64,000 nt of DNA from Micropruina sp. (GTDB lineage Bacteria; Actinomycetota; Actinomycetes; Propionibacteriales; Propionibacteriaceae): positions 1,054,001 to 1,118,000 of the forward strand of contig JADJVZ010000011.1 of assembly GCA_016716635.1 (NCBI GenBank), read 5' to 3'. Shown here in pieces: positions 54,137-62,508 of the stretch. The notes below the pieces were generated by a model. That model was not told the DNA's origin, ran no database searches, and was given only the letters and a program-made list of their open reading frames with translations. Numbering within the stretch: position 1 is the stretch's first letter; every line of letters begins with the position of its first letter. The position numbers and the translations under genes are program-made.

Positions 54137-56269
54137 ATGACTCTGCCCTATCCGGAAAGTCCGGAAGAAGCCCGGCTCGGCGCCCGCATTGTGGGCGACG
54201 CGACCAGCTTCGCCTTGTGGGCGCCCCGAGCCACCCGGGTTGAGCTCGCGCTCGTCGCGGCGGATCGCAGGCAGACCAACGTCGACTTGGTCCTCGAGCC
54301 AGAAACGGGCATTTGGCGTGGGCTGGTGCCGGGCATCGGCGCCGGGCAGCGCTACGGCTTCCGCGTGCACGGACATTGGAACCCGGACAGCGGTGAGCGT
54401 TTCAACCCGGCCAAACTCCTCCTCGACCCCTACGCCCGAGCGATCACCGGTGGCGTCGACTACGCCGGCCCGATCAGCGACCACGTCGCCGAGTCCAACT
54501 ACCTGGCCGACCCCACCGACTCTTTCGCGGCGGTCCCCCTCAGCGTCGTGGTGGCCGACAGCCCGGCACCGAGCCCCCTCGCCAAGCCCGCGGACCTCGC
54601 CGAACTCGTGATCTACGAGACCCACCTTCGTGGATACACCTGGCGCCATCCGCAAGTGCCGGAGCACCTCCGTGGCACCTTCGCTGGGTTGTCCTACCCC
54701 GCGGTGATCCAGCACCTCGTCGACACCGGCATCAACGCGGTCGAACTGCTGCCCGTCCAACACTTCATCTCTGAGCCGTTCATCGTCGGACGCGGGCTCA
54801 AGAACTACTGGGGTTACAACACGCTCGGGTTCTTCGCCCCGCACGCCGCCTACGCCAGCAGCGGCTCGATGGGCGAACAGGTCGCCGAGTTCAAAGAAAT
54901 GGTCTCCGCGCTCCACGCAGCGGGAATCGCGGTGATCCTCGACGTTGTCTACAACCACACAGCCGAGGGCGGCCACGACGGGCCCACCTTGTGTTTTCGT
55001 GGCATCGACCACTCCGGCTATTACCGGTTGACCAGCGATCACCGTAACGATTATGACGTGACCGGCTGCGGCAACGCCGTGGATACCTCCGAGGCCGGCG
55101 TAATGACCTTGGTCTTGGATTCCTTGCGTTATTGGGTCAGTGAGATGGGCGTCGATGGCTTCCGCTTTGACCTCGCCACCACGCTGATCCGCGATGTGGA
55201 GCAACACGTCACGCAGGAGCATCCGATCAAGGCCGCCATGGCGAACGACCCCATCCTTTCCAAGGCGCTCATGATCGCCGAGCCGTGGGACTTGGGCCCC
55301 TACGGTTACCAGGTCGGACGCTGGGGCACGGGCTGGTCGGAATGGAACGACCGTTTCCGTGGCTTCACCCGCGACTTCTGGCGCGGGGCCGTGGGCGGCG
55401 TTCAAGAGCTCGCCACGCGGCTGGCCGGATCGTCCGACATCTATTGGGACGGCCGGCCGCCGACGGCCTCCATCAACTTCGTGACAGCCCACGACGGTTT
55501 CACCCTGCGTGACGTGGTCACCTACGACCTCAAGCACAACGAGCGAAACTCAGAACGTAACCGCGACGGCACCGACGACAACCGCTCGTGGAATCACGGC
55601 TACGAGGGTGAAACCGACGATGTCGCCATCAATGCCGCGCGGCAACGCTCGACCCGCAACATGATGGCGACCCTCCTGCTCTCCGCCGGCACGCCCATGG
55701 TGCTCGCCGGCGACGAAATGGGACGCACGCAGCAGGGCAACAACAACGCCTACTGCCAGGACTCCGAGATCAGCTGGGTGGATTGGTCGCAGGCCGACGA
55801 GTGGTCCGAGCAACTGGCCTCAACCAAAGCCTTCCTGCAGCTGCGCCACGAGCATGCGTTGTTCCGTCCGACCGAATACCGCCACCGCACCGAGGTGACC
55901 GATTCGGCGGGCACCGGTCTCGGTCGCGCCGAGCTGGCGTGGTTCTCAGAGTCCGGCACCGAAATGAGCGAAGGCCAGTGGCACGAGGGTGAGCGTCGGT
56001 TCCTGGGCATGTACACCTCGGACGCCGACGAGGCCTTCTTGGTCTACGTGCACGCGGGATCCGAGCCGATCGACGTGGCGCTGCCCGGAATGCCGTGGTC
56101 GCAGGGATACCGGATCGTCACACACACGGGCGAGCCCGGCGAACTGCCTAGTAAGTCGCTCGAAGCGGGCGTGACGCTCACGATCCCCGCGCGGACGATC
56201 GCTGTTCTGGAAGCAACCGTCCCGCAGCACCAGCTGCCGTTGCCGGTCTCCCCTGGCACTCCGGAGTGA
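54137..56269 (+). CDS. glgX: Glycogen debranching enzyme GlgX
   Basis: A 710-residue GH13_11 isoamylase-type enzyme that removes alpha-1,6 branches from phosphorylase-limited glycogen. The N-terminal CBM48-type domain (DATSFALWAPRATRVELAL) precedes the barrel. Catalytic residues: Asp in MGVDGFRFDLATTL, Glu in KALMIAEPWDLGPYG and Asp in FVTAHDGFTLRDV; VVYNHTAEGG marks region I. It ends with the C-terminal beta domain. It is convergent with the MFS gene, with only 1 bp between stops. It pairs functionally with GlgP. Confidence 0.96.
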   Translation: MTLPYPESPEEARLGARIVGDATSFALWAPRATRVELALVAADRRQTNVDLVLEPETGIWRGLVPGIGAGQRYGFRVHGHWNPDSGERFNPAKLLLDPYARAITGGVDYAGPISDHVAESNYLADPTDSFAAVPLSVVVADSPAPSPLAKPADLAELVIYETHLRGYTWRHPQVPEHLRGTFAGLSYPAVIQHLVDTGINAVELLPVQHFISEPFIVGRGLKNYWGYNTLGFFAPHAAYASSGSMGEQVAEFKEMVSALHAAGIAVILDVVYNHTAEGGHDGPTLCFRGIDHSGYYRLTSDHRNDYDVTGCGNAVDTSEAGVMTLVLDSLRYWVSEMGVDGFRFDLATTLIRDVEQHVTQEHPIKAAMANDPILSKALMIAEPWDLGPYGYQVGRWGTGWSEWNDRFRGFTRDFWRGAVGGVQELATRLAGSSDIYWDGRPPTASINFVTAHDGFTLRDVVTYDLKHNERNSERNRDGTDDNRSWNHGYEGETDDVAINAARQRSTRNMMATLLLSAGTPMVLAGDEMGRTQQGNNNAYCQDSEISWVDWSQADEWSEQLASTKAFLQLRHEHALFRPTEYRHRTEVTDSAGTGLGRAELAWFSESGTEMSEGQWHEGERRFLGMYTSDADEAFLVYVHAGSEPIDVALPGMPWSQGYRIVTHTGEPGELPSKSLEAGVTLTIPARTIAVLEATVPQHQLPLPVSPGTPE

Positions 56270-56270
56270 C

Positions 56271-57587
56271 TCAGGCCTCAGGACGGACGTAACGTCGCGA
56301 GCCGAACCTCATCGCGAGCCACCAGGTGACCAGGACCGCGACGAGGACGGCTCCGCCGCCGTAGAGCATGGAGACGAACCCGTGCTGGGCCGCGTGAACG
56401 TAGCCCCACACGGGCACACCAATGGCCATGCCGAGCATCAAGGCTGAGCCGCCCACCGCCCAGATCCGTCCGAGGTCTCGGGTGCCGAGCGCCGCGGCAT
56501 AGACACGTGCCGGAAGGCCCAAGGCCCCCGCGAAGCCGAGACCCAGCGCGAGGCCTGCTCCCATGCCGTACGGGATGAAGCTGGTGTCACGCAAGCCGCC
56601 TAGGTAGACCATGCCGATGCCCTGCAGCGCGAACACGACCGCGACGAGCGCGAGGGTGCTGATCCGCTCGGCAACACCGAGCAGCAGCACACGGCCCGCC
56701 GCGACCCCGAGCGACAGTGCTGCCATCACGCACGCCACTGTCAGGGCTAGCTCCGGATTGGCGGCGCCAGAGGGCGTCACGGGATGTTCCTGCAGATGCA
56801 GGGGCAGCACCAGGATGGCCGCGTCCACCACCCCGAGGGCAAGCGTCGAGAGAAAGACCGCGTGGAACCAGGGCGCCCGAAGCGCAGCCGCGAACGTCAA
56901 TCCCGTGGCTTCCGGTGGCGTCCAATCAGCCCGTGGACCCATGTCGTCCGCACCCAGGGCCACGAGGCCAACATCGAGCGGGTGGTCGCGGATCACAAGC
57001 AGCGCCCCACCGACCAGGAGGGCCACTGTGAGCCCGAAGGCCAGGTAGGCGACCCGCCAGGCGTCGGCCCCCCACACGGTCCGGTATTGGCCCACCAGCC
57101 ATGGCACCGTCAGCGCCCAGATGACCCCACCGGCACCCACCCCTGCCGCAGCCAGCCCCAGCACCTGGCCGCGGCGCTGCAAGAACCAGGCGTTGGTCAA
57201 GGCTGTGGGAGCCAGTTGGAGAGAGACCCCGAAACCAAGGCCCAGCAGGAGCGCGCCACCGAGGAATCCCACGAGGGCCTGCCCGCTGCCGAAGAGGGCC
57301 AACCCGGTCAGCACGAGGATGGTGCCCGCAGCCAGCGCGCGACGTGTGCCCCACCGCTCCAGGATCTCGGCTCCGGCGAGCAGGAGGACAGCCCAGGCAG
57401 CGAACAGCGCGACGCAGGGCACCCACAAGAAGTGCGCCAAACCAAAGCCGAAAGGCCCACCGTGGAACCGGGCGAGAATGTCAGGAAAAGTGAGCGGGAG
57501 CCCGAACAGCAGCACCGAGGAAGCCATCGCGATGGCCACGATCCCGGCGGCCACACGCACGTGACCGGGCTGGTGGTTGGCGGTCAT
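56271..57587 (-). CDS. MFS transporter
   Basis: A 438-residue major facilitator with 12 predicted TM helices. ERWGTRRALAAGTILVLTG is the loop 2-3 signature region. The VLPLHLQEHPVTPSGAANPELAL region and the Gly-rich TM4 GGALLLGLGFGVSLQ resemble OFA/monocarboxylate-type MFS proteins. The substrate cannot be read; a sugar or organic acid link to the glycogen neighbours is only positional. GAGGAG precedes the ATG. It lies downstream of glgP, separated by its terminator. Confidence 0.85.
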   Translation of the reverse strand: MTANHQPGHVRVAAGIVAIAMASSVLLFGLPLTFPDILARFHGGPFGFGLAHFLWVPCVALFAAWAVLLLAGAEILERWGTRRALAAGTILVLTGLALFGSGQALVGFLGGALLLGLGFGVSLQLAPTALTNAWFLQRRGQVLGLAAAGVGAGGVIWALTVPWLVGQYRTVWGADAWRVAYLAFGLTVALLVGGALLVIRDHPLDVGLVALGADDMGPRADWTPPEATGLTFAAALRAPWFHAVFLSTLALGVVDAAILVLPLHLQEHPVTPSGAANPELALTVACVMAALSLGVAAGRVLLLGVAERISTLALVAVVFALQGIGMVYLGGLRDTSFIPYGMGAGLALGLGFAGALGLPARVYAAALGTRDLGRIWAVGGSALMLGMAIGVPVWGYVHAAQHGFVSMLYGGGAVLVAVLVTWWLAMRFGSRRYVRPEA

Positions 57588-57612
57588 CCGCGCTCCTCTT
57601 CAAAACGGGAAA

Positions 57613-57646
57613 GGGTCGAGTCGTGCCCGGAGGCACGACTCGACCC
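57613..57646 (-). terminator. Intrinsic terminator after glgP
   Basis: A perfect 15-bp stem (GGGTCGAGTCGTGCC with its complement, 4-nt loop) followed on the minus strand by TTTCCCGTTTTG lies 15 nt after the glgP stop. Confidence 0.85.
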
Positions 57647-57661
57647 TGAGTTCCTCAGTGC

Positions 57662-60223
57662 TTAGGGTGTCACGTCCATCGCGACGGTCGCGACGCCCAT
57701 TTCGGCGACACTGCACAGGTGGGTGTTCTTCGGCACGACGCGAATCGTGTACCCGACGGAACCCGGCTTCTTCGTCACGACGGTGCGCTCGAAGCGGATG
57801 AGGCCGTTGCCCAGGTCCTTGCCCACCGTCATCGGGTAGGTGGTGATCCGGAACAACTCGTCATCGCCATCGGCGTAGCCGGTGACCAACTGCACCTCGA
57901 CGTCCTTGGCGGTGAGCGAACCCAACCGCACGTTAGCGCCGAACGGCAGCTCCGTGCCCACCTCGACGGCCTGGCCGTCCAGGTGATCGACGTGCTCGAC
58001 GCGCACATCGCCCCAGACCGCCCGGACGTGTTCCTTCCAACGGGCCAACTGCTCGGCCGTGTTGCCCTTGGAGACGTCCGCGTTGCTGGCGGCCGCCGGG
58101 GTGTACAGCTTGGTGACGTAGTCGCGCACCATGCGGGACGCCAGCACCTTGGGGCCGAGGCCCGAGACGGTGTCGCGCACCATCTTGAGCCAGCGGGTCG
58201 GCAGACCCGCGGCGTCGCGCGTGTAGAAGCGCGGGATGACCTCGTTCTCGATCAGGTCGTACAGGGCGGACGCCTCCGCAACGTCGCGCGCCACCGGATC
58301 GGTGACGCCCTCAGCCGAGGGGATCTCCCAGCCCCAATCGGAGCTGTACCACTCGTCCCACCAACCGTCACGGATGGAGAGGTTCGCGGCGCCGTTGAGG
58401 GCGGCCTTCATGCCCGAGGTGCCACAGGCCTCCAGCGGGCGCAGCGGGTTATTGATCCACACGTCGCAGCCCGGGTAGAGCGGCTTGGCCAGCGACATGT
58501 CGTAGTCGGGGAGGAAAACGATCTTCCCGCGGACGTCCGGCTGGTCGGAGAACTGGACCATCGTCTGGATCAGCGCCTTGCCGACCTCGTCGGCCGGGTG
58601 CGACTTGCCCGCGATGACGATCTGGATCGGCGTCTCGGGGTGGTTGAGCAGGCGCTTCAACCGCTCGGGATCGGTCAGCATTAGCGTGAGGCGCTTGTAG
58701 GACGCACCACGACGGGCGAAGCCGAACGTCAGGGTCGACGGGTTGAGCGCGTTGGCGATCCAGTCGGTGCTCATGCCACGCGCCTGGTAGGACGCCTGCA
58801 GCCGCTCGCGCGCCATGGTGATCATGGTGCCGCGCATCTGACGCTTGAGGCCCCACAGGGTCTCGTCGTCGACGCGATCGAGGGCCGTCCAGTCGCACCC
58901 GTCGATGACGTGAGCGTCGTTGGACGTCGAGGTCTCCAGGATCTCGAGCAGCTCCGGGTGGATCCACGTCGGATGATGCACGCCGTTCGTGACGGACGTG
59001 ATCGGAACTTCGGTGGTGTCGAACGCCGACCACAGGCCCTGGAACATCCGGCGCGACACGTCGCCGTGCAGCTCGGACACGCCATTGGCGCGCTGGCCGA
59101 GGCGGAAGCCCATGACGGCCATGTTGAAGCGATCGGGGTCGCCGCCCTCGTAGTCCTCGGCGCCGAAGCCCAGGATGCGATCGAGGGGAAGCGGGGAGAA
59201 GTTCGCGAACTCGGCCTCGATCATCGTCTTCGGGAACCGGTCGATGCCCGCGGGCACCGGCGTGTGGGTCGTGAAGACGCTGCCCGCGCGGGTGAGCTCC
59301 ACGGCGGTCTCGAAGTCCTTGCCAGACACCATGTACTCGCGGATGCGCTCCAACCCGAGGAAGCCGGCGTGGCCCTCGTTGCAGTGGAACACGTCGGGAG
59401 CGGCGTGGCCGGTGATGCGACAGAACTCGCGGATGGCGCGCACGCCACCGATGCCGAGCAGCAGCTCCTGGGCGAGACGGTGGTCTTCGCCGCCGCCGTA
59501 CAACCGGTCCGTCACGCGACGGTCGGCCTCAGAGTTGGCCTCGATGCCGGCGTCCATCATGAGCAGCGGCACGCGTCCGACCTGGGCAACCCAGACGGTG
59601 GCCTTCAGGGAATGGCCGTGAAGGGGAACCTCGATGATGACGGGCTCGCCGGCTGCGTCACGCAGCTGAGTCAGGGGCATGTCGTTGGGGTCGAGCACTG
59701 GATAGCGCTCTTGCTGCCAACCGCTGGCGTTCAGCGACTGACGGAAGTAGCCGTGGCGGTACAGCAGACCCACACCAATGATCGGGGCGCCCACGTCGGA
59801 GGCGGCCTTCAGGTGGTCGCCGGCCAGGATTCCCAAACCCCCGGAGTACTGCGGCAGCACCTCAGAGATGCCGAACTCAGCCGAGAAGTACCCGATCGCC
59901 TTGGGCGCGGAGGGGTTCTCCGCAGCGAAGCCCTGGAACCACAGGTCACCGGTCATGTAGTCATGAAGGTCAGCCTCGATCAGCTGGACGTTGCGCACGA
60001 AGCGCTTGTCCGCGGCGAGGGTAGCCATCCGGGCGGCCGGCACCTGGGACAGAAGCTTGATGGGGTCATGCCCCACGGTCTCCCACAGCTGCGGATCTAC
60101 CGCGCGGAAGAGCTGCTGGGTTCCCTGATGCCAGGCCCAACGCAGGTTCTTGGAGAGCCCCTCAAGGCCCTTGAGTTCCGGCGGCAGCGTGGGCTGCACA
60201 TTGAATCGTCGAATTGCACGCAC
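57662..60223 (-). CDS. glgP: Alpha-glucan (glycogen) phosphorylase GlgP
   Basis: An 853-residue GT35 phosphorylase of the shorter actinobacterial/archaeal type that releases glucose-1-phosphate from alpha-1,4-glucan. The PLP Lys is in EACGTSGMKAALNGAANLSIRDGWWDE-type sequence (TSGMKAALNG). Also present: IGYFSAEFGISEVLPQYSGGLGILAGD, VFHCNEGHAGFL and SVTNGVHHPTW. The GTG at 60223 is preceded by TAGAGT 8 nt upstream and a TTCGCG -35, giving a leaderless promoter. It diverges from glgE. Confidence 0.95.
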   Translation of the reverse strand: MRAIRRFNVQPTLPPELKGLEGLSKNLRWAWHQGTQQLFRAVDPQLWETVGHDPIKLLSQVPAARMATLAADKRFVRNVQLIEADLHDYMTGDLWFQGFAAENPSAPKAIGYFSAEFGISEVLPQYSGGLGILAGDHLKAASDVGAPIIGVGLLYRHGYFRQSLNASGWQQERYPVLDPNDMPLTQLRDAAGEPVIIEVPLHGHSLKATVWVAQVGRVPLLMMDAGIEANSEADRRVTDRLYGGGEDHRLAQELLLGIGGVRAIREFCRITGHAAPDVFHCNEGHAGFLGLERIREYMVSGKDFETAVELTRAGSVFTTHTPVPAGIDRFPKTMIEAEFANFSPLPLDRILGFGAEDYEGGDPDRFNMAVMGFRLGQRANGVSELHGDVSRRMFQGLWSAFDTTEVPITSVTNGVHHPTWIHPELLEILETSTSNDAHVIDGCDWTALDRVDDETLWGLKRQMRGTMITMARERLQASYQARGMSTDWIANALNPSTLTFGFARRGASYKRLTLMLTDPERLKRLLNHPETPIQIVIAGKSHPADEVGKALIQTMVQFSDQPDVRGKIVFLPDYDMSLAKPLYPGCDVWINNPLRPLEACGTSGMKAALNGAANLSIRDGWWDEWYSSDWGWEIPSAEGVTDPVARDVAEASALYDLIENEVIPRFYTRDAAGLPTRWLKMVRDTVSGLGPKVLASRMVRDYVTKLYTPAAASNADVSKGNTAEQLARWKEHVRAVWGDVRVEHVDHLDGQAVEVGTELPFGANVRLGSLTAKDVEVQLVTGYADGDDELFRITTYPMTVGKDLGNGLIRFERTVVTKKPGSVGYTIRVVPKNTHLCSVAEMGVATVAMDVTP

Positions 60224-60231
60224 GGGCCGAA

Positions 60232-60260
60232 ACTCTACGACATGAGGCTGGGTACGCGAA
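60232..60260 (-). promoter_or_regulatory. Promoter of glgP
   Basis: TTCGCG (60255-60260), a 17-bp spacer and TAGAGT (60232-60237) on the minus strand, 8 nt before the GTG. Divergent from the glgE promoter within 195 bp. Confidence 0.45.
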
Positions 60261-60406
60261 CCGCCGTCCCGTGTCTGGGCAGCTTTACCGGCCCTAGTGC
60301 GCCTATTGGGCACGCGGATTCCACCGGAACGGTGCCAGAGCACGCCCGGTTTTAGACACGCCCAAAGCCTGGCGTGAACCACCTCCCCACGAGCGACGAC
60401 AGGCGC

Positions 60407-60412
60407 TAGGTT
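60407..60412 (+). promoter_or_regulatory. Leaderless -10 box of glgE
   Basis: TAGGTT ends exactly 6 nt before the GTG at 60419. Confidence 0.45.
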
Positions 60413-60418
60413 GTGCGC

Positions 60419-62506
60419 GTGAGCCAGATTTCCTCAGCTTCCGCGAGCGACGCCAAGGCCCGTAAGGCCGCATCCAAGAGCGACGCGAAAGTTCCTGCAG
60501 CCCCGGTCCCCACCCTCGAGCTGTCCTTTGACACGGTGGCGCCCTCCGGTTTCGGTCGGATCCCCGTCTCGGGCGTGTCGCCCGTCGTCGAGAACGGTGC
60601 CTATCCGGCAAAGGCGGTCGTCGGGGAGTTGATCCCCATCCGAGCCACGGTCTTCCGCGAGGGCCACGACGCCGTCAATGCGTCCGTGATCTTGACCGAC
60701 CCGGCCGGGCACGAAACGCGCGTCGACATGACGCCGATGGAGCCGCGCGGCCTGGACCCGTGGGAGGCGTGGGTACGCCCCGACAGCGAGGGAGCCTGGA
60801 CGTTCCGCGTCGAAGGTTGGTCGGACCCTTGGGGCACGTGGTTGCACGTCGCCGAAGCGAAGCTGCCGGCGGGCGTCGACATTCCTTTGGTGTGCCTCGA
60901 AGGACGCGATTTGCTCGAGCGCACGGCCACGCGTGCCGACGCTGCGGGCGACAAGGTGGAGGCCTCGATACTGCGCGCTACCGCCCAGTTGCTGATCCCC
61001 GAGCGCCCGGCCAAGGACCTGCTCGAAGTCGCCACCGGCAAAGGTATCGGCGCCGCTATGCGCCGGTACGGGCCGCGCGAACTTGTCTCGCCGTCGTCCG
61101 ACTACCCGCTGTTCGTCGATCGTCGCCGCGCGTTGTTCTCGTCCTGGTACGAGTTCTTCCCGCGCTCCCAGGGCGCCACGTACGACGCGAAGACCGACAC
61201 CTGGACGTCCGGCACCTTTGACACCTGCCACGAGCGCCTTGAGGCTGCGGCCGCCATGGGCTTCGATGTCATCTACTTCCCGCCGATCCACCCGATCGGC
61301 GAGGCGTTCAAGAAGGGCAAGAACAACTCCCTCACCCCCACCAAGAAGGACCCGGGGTCGCCGTGGGCCATCGGCAGCCCGGCGGGCGGCCACGACGCCA
61401 TCCATCCCGATCTCGGCGACTGGACGAGTTTCGATCGCTTGGTGGCCCGGGCCAAGGAACTTGGCGTCGAAATCGCCTTGGACTTCGCCCTCCAAGCCTC
61501 GCCCGATCACCCCTGGGTGACCGAGCACCCGGAGTGGTTCACCACACGGCTTGACGGGTCGATCGCCTACGCCGAGAACCCGCCCAAGAAGTACCAGGAC
61601 ATTTATCCGATCAACTTCGACAACGATGCACCGGGCATCTACCACGAGGTGCTGCGCATCCTGCGGCTGTGGATGAGCCATGGCGTGCGGATCTTCCGCG
61701 TCGACAACCCGCACACGAAGCCCGTGCAGTTCTGGGGTTGGATCATGCGTCAGGTGCGTGCCACGGACCCGGACGTGTTGTTCCTGGCCGAGGCCTTCAC
61801 GACCCCGGCGATGATGGGGGCCCTCGGCAAGGTCGGCTATCACCAGAGCTACACCTACTTCACCTGGCGAAACCAGAAGTGGGAGCTCGAGGAGTACATG
61901 CACGACCTCGCGCAGACGACGGACTCCTTCTACCGCCCGAACTTCTTCGTGAACACTCCCGACATCAACCCCTTCTACTTACAGTCGGGAAACCCGGCCG
62001 CGTTCGCGATTCGCGCGATCCTGGCCGCCACGTTGTCCCCCACCTGGGGTGTCTACTCGGGATTTGAGTTGTTCGAGCACGAGCCTCTCCGGCCCGGTGC
62101 CGAGGAGTACCGCAACTCCGAGAAGTACGAGTTCCGCCCCCGCGACTACAACGCCGCGCCCAACCTCAACATGTTGATGGGGACGCTGAACAGCATCCGC
62201 CACGCGCACCCGGCGCTGCAGCAACTGCGGCAGTTCACCGCGCACCACGCCTCTCACGACGCGGTGATGGCGTACTCCAAACGCGATGGGGACGACGTCA
62301 TTCTCGTCATCTGCAGCCTCGATCCGAACGCCACCGTCGAGAGCGACGTCTCGCTCGACATGGGGGCTCTCGGCTTGGCCAGCGGTGACGGACTGCACGT
62401 CCGCGACGAACTCACGGGCGCCACGTTCACGTGGGGCCAGCGCAACTTCGTCCGGCTCACCCCGACGAATCCGGCGCACATTCTTCACGTCCTCAACGAA
62501 GGGTAG
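60419..62506 (+). CDS. glgE: Alpha-1,4-glucan:maltose-1-phosphate maltosyltransferase GlgE
   Basis: A 695-residue GH13_3 enzyme that extends alpha-glucan with maltose from maltose-1-phosphate. The catalytic Asp is in VRIFRVDNPHTKPV, the acid/base Glu in VLFLAEAFTTPAMM, with FDVIYFPPIHPIG as region I-like and YFTWRNQKWELEEYM typical of GlgE. The N-terminal 110 residues form the beta-sandwich. The GTG at 60419 was preferred over GTG 60413 because of the -10 spacing. treS follows 2 nt after the stop. Confidence 0.96.
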   Translation: MSQISSASASDAKARKAASKSDAKVPAAPVPTLELSFDTVAPSGFGRIPVSGVSPVVENGAYPAKAVVGELIPIRATVFREGHDAVNASVILTDPAGHETRVDMTPMEPRGLDPWEAWVRPDSEGAWTFRVEGWSDPWGTWLHVAEAKLPAGVDIPLVCLEGRDLLERTATRADAAGDKVEASILRATAQLLIPERPAKDLLEVATGKGIGAAMRRYGPRELVSPSSDYPLFVDRRRALFSSWYEFFPRSQGATYDAKTDTWTSGTFDTCHERLEAAAAMGFDVIYFPPIHPIGEAFKKGKNNSLTPTKKDPGSPWAIGSPAGGHDAIHPDLGDWTSFDRLVARAKELGVEIALDFALQASPDHPWVTEHPEWFTTRLDGSIAYAENPPKKYQDIYPINFDNDAPGIYHEVLRILRLWMSHGVRIFRVDNPHTKPVQFWGWIMRQVRATDPDVLFLAEAFTTPAMMGALGKVGYHQSYTYFTWRNQKWELEEYMHDLAQTTDSFYRPNFFVNTPDINPFYLQSGNPAAFAIRAILAATLSPTWGVYSGFELFEHEPLRPGAEEYRNSEKYEFRPRDYNAAPNLNMLMGTLNSIRHAHPALQQLRQFTAHHASHDAVMAYSKRDGDDVILVICSLDPNATVESDVSLDMGALGLASGDGLHVRDELTGATFTWGQRNFVRLTPTNPAHILHVLNEG

Positions 62507-62508
62507 CT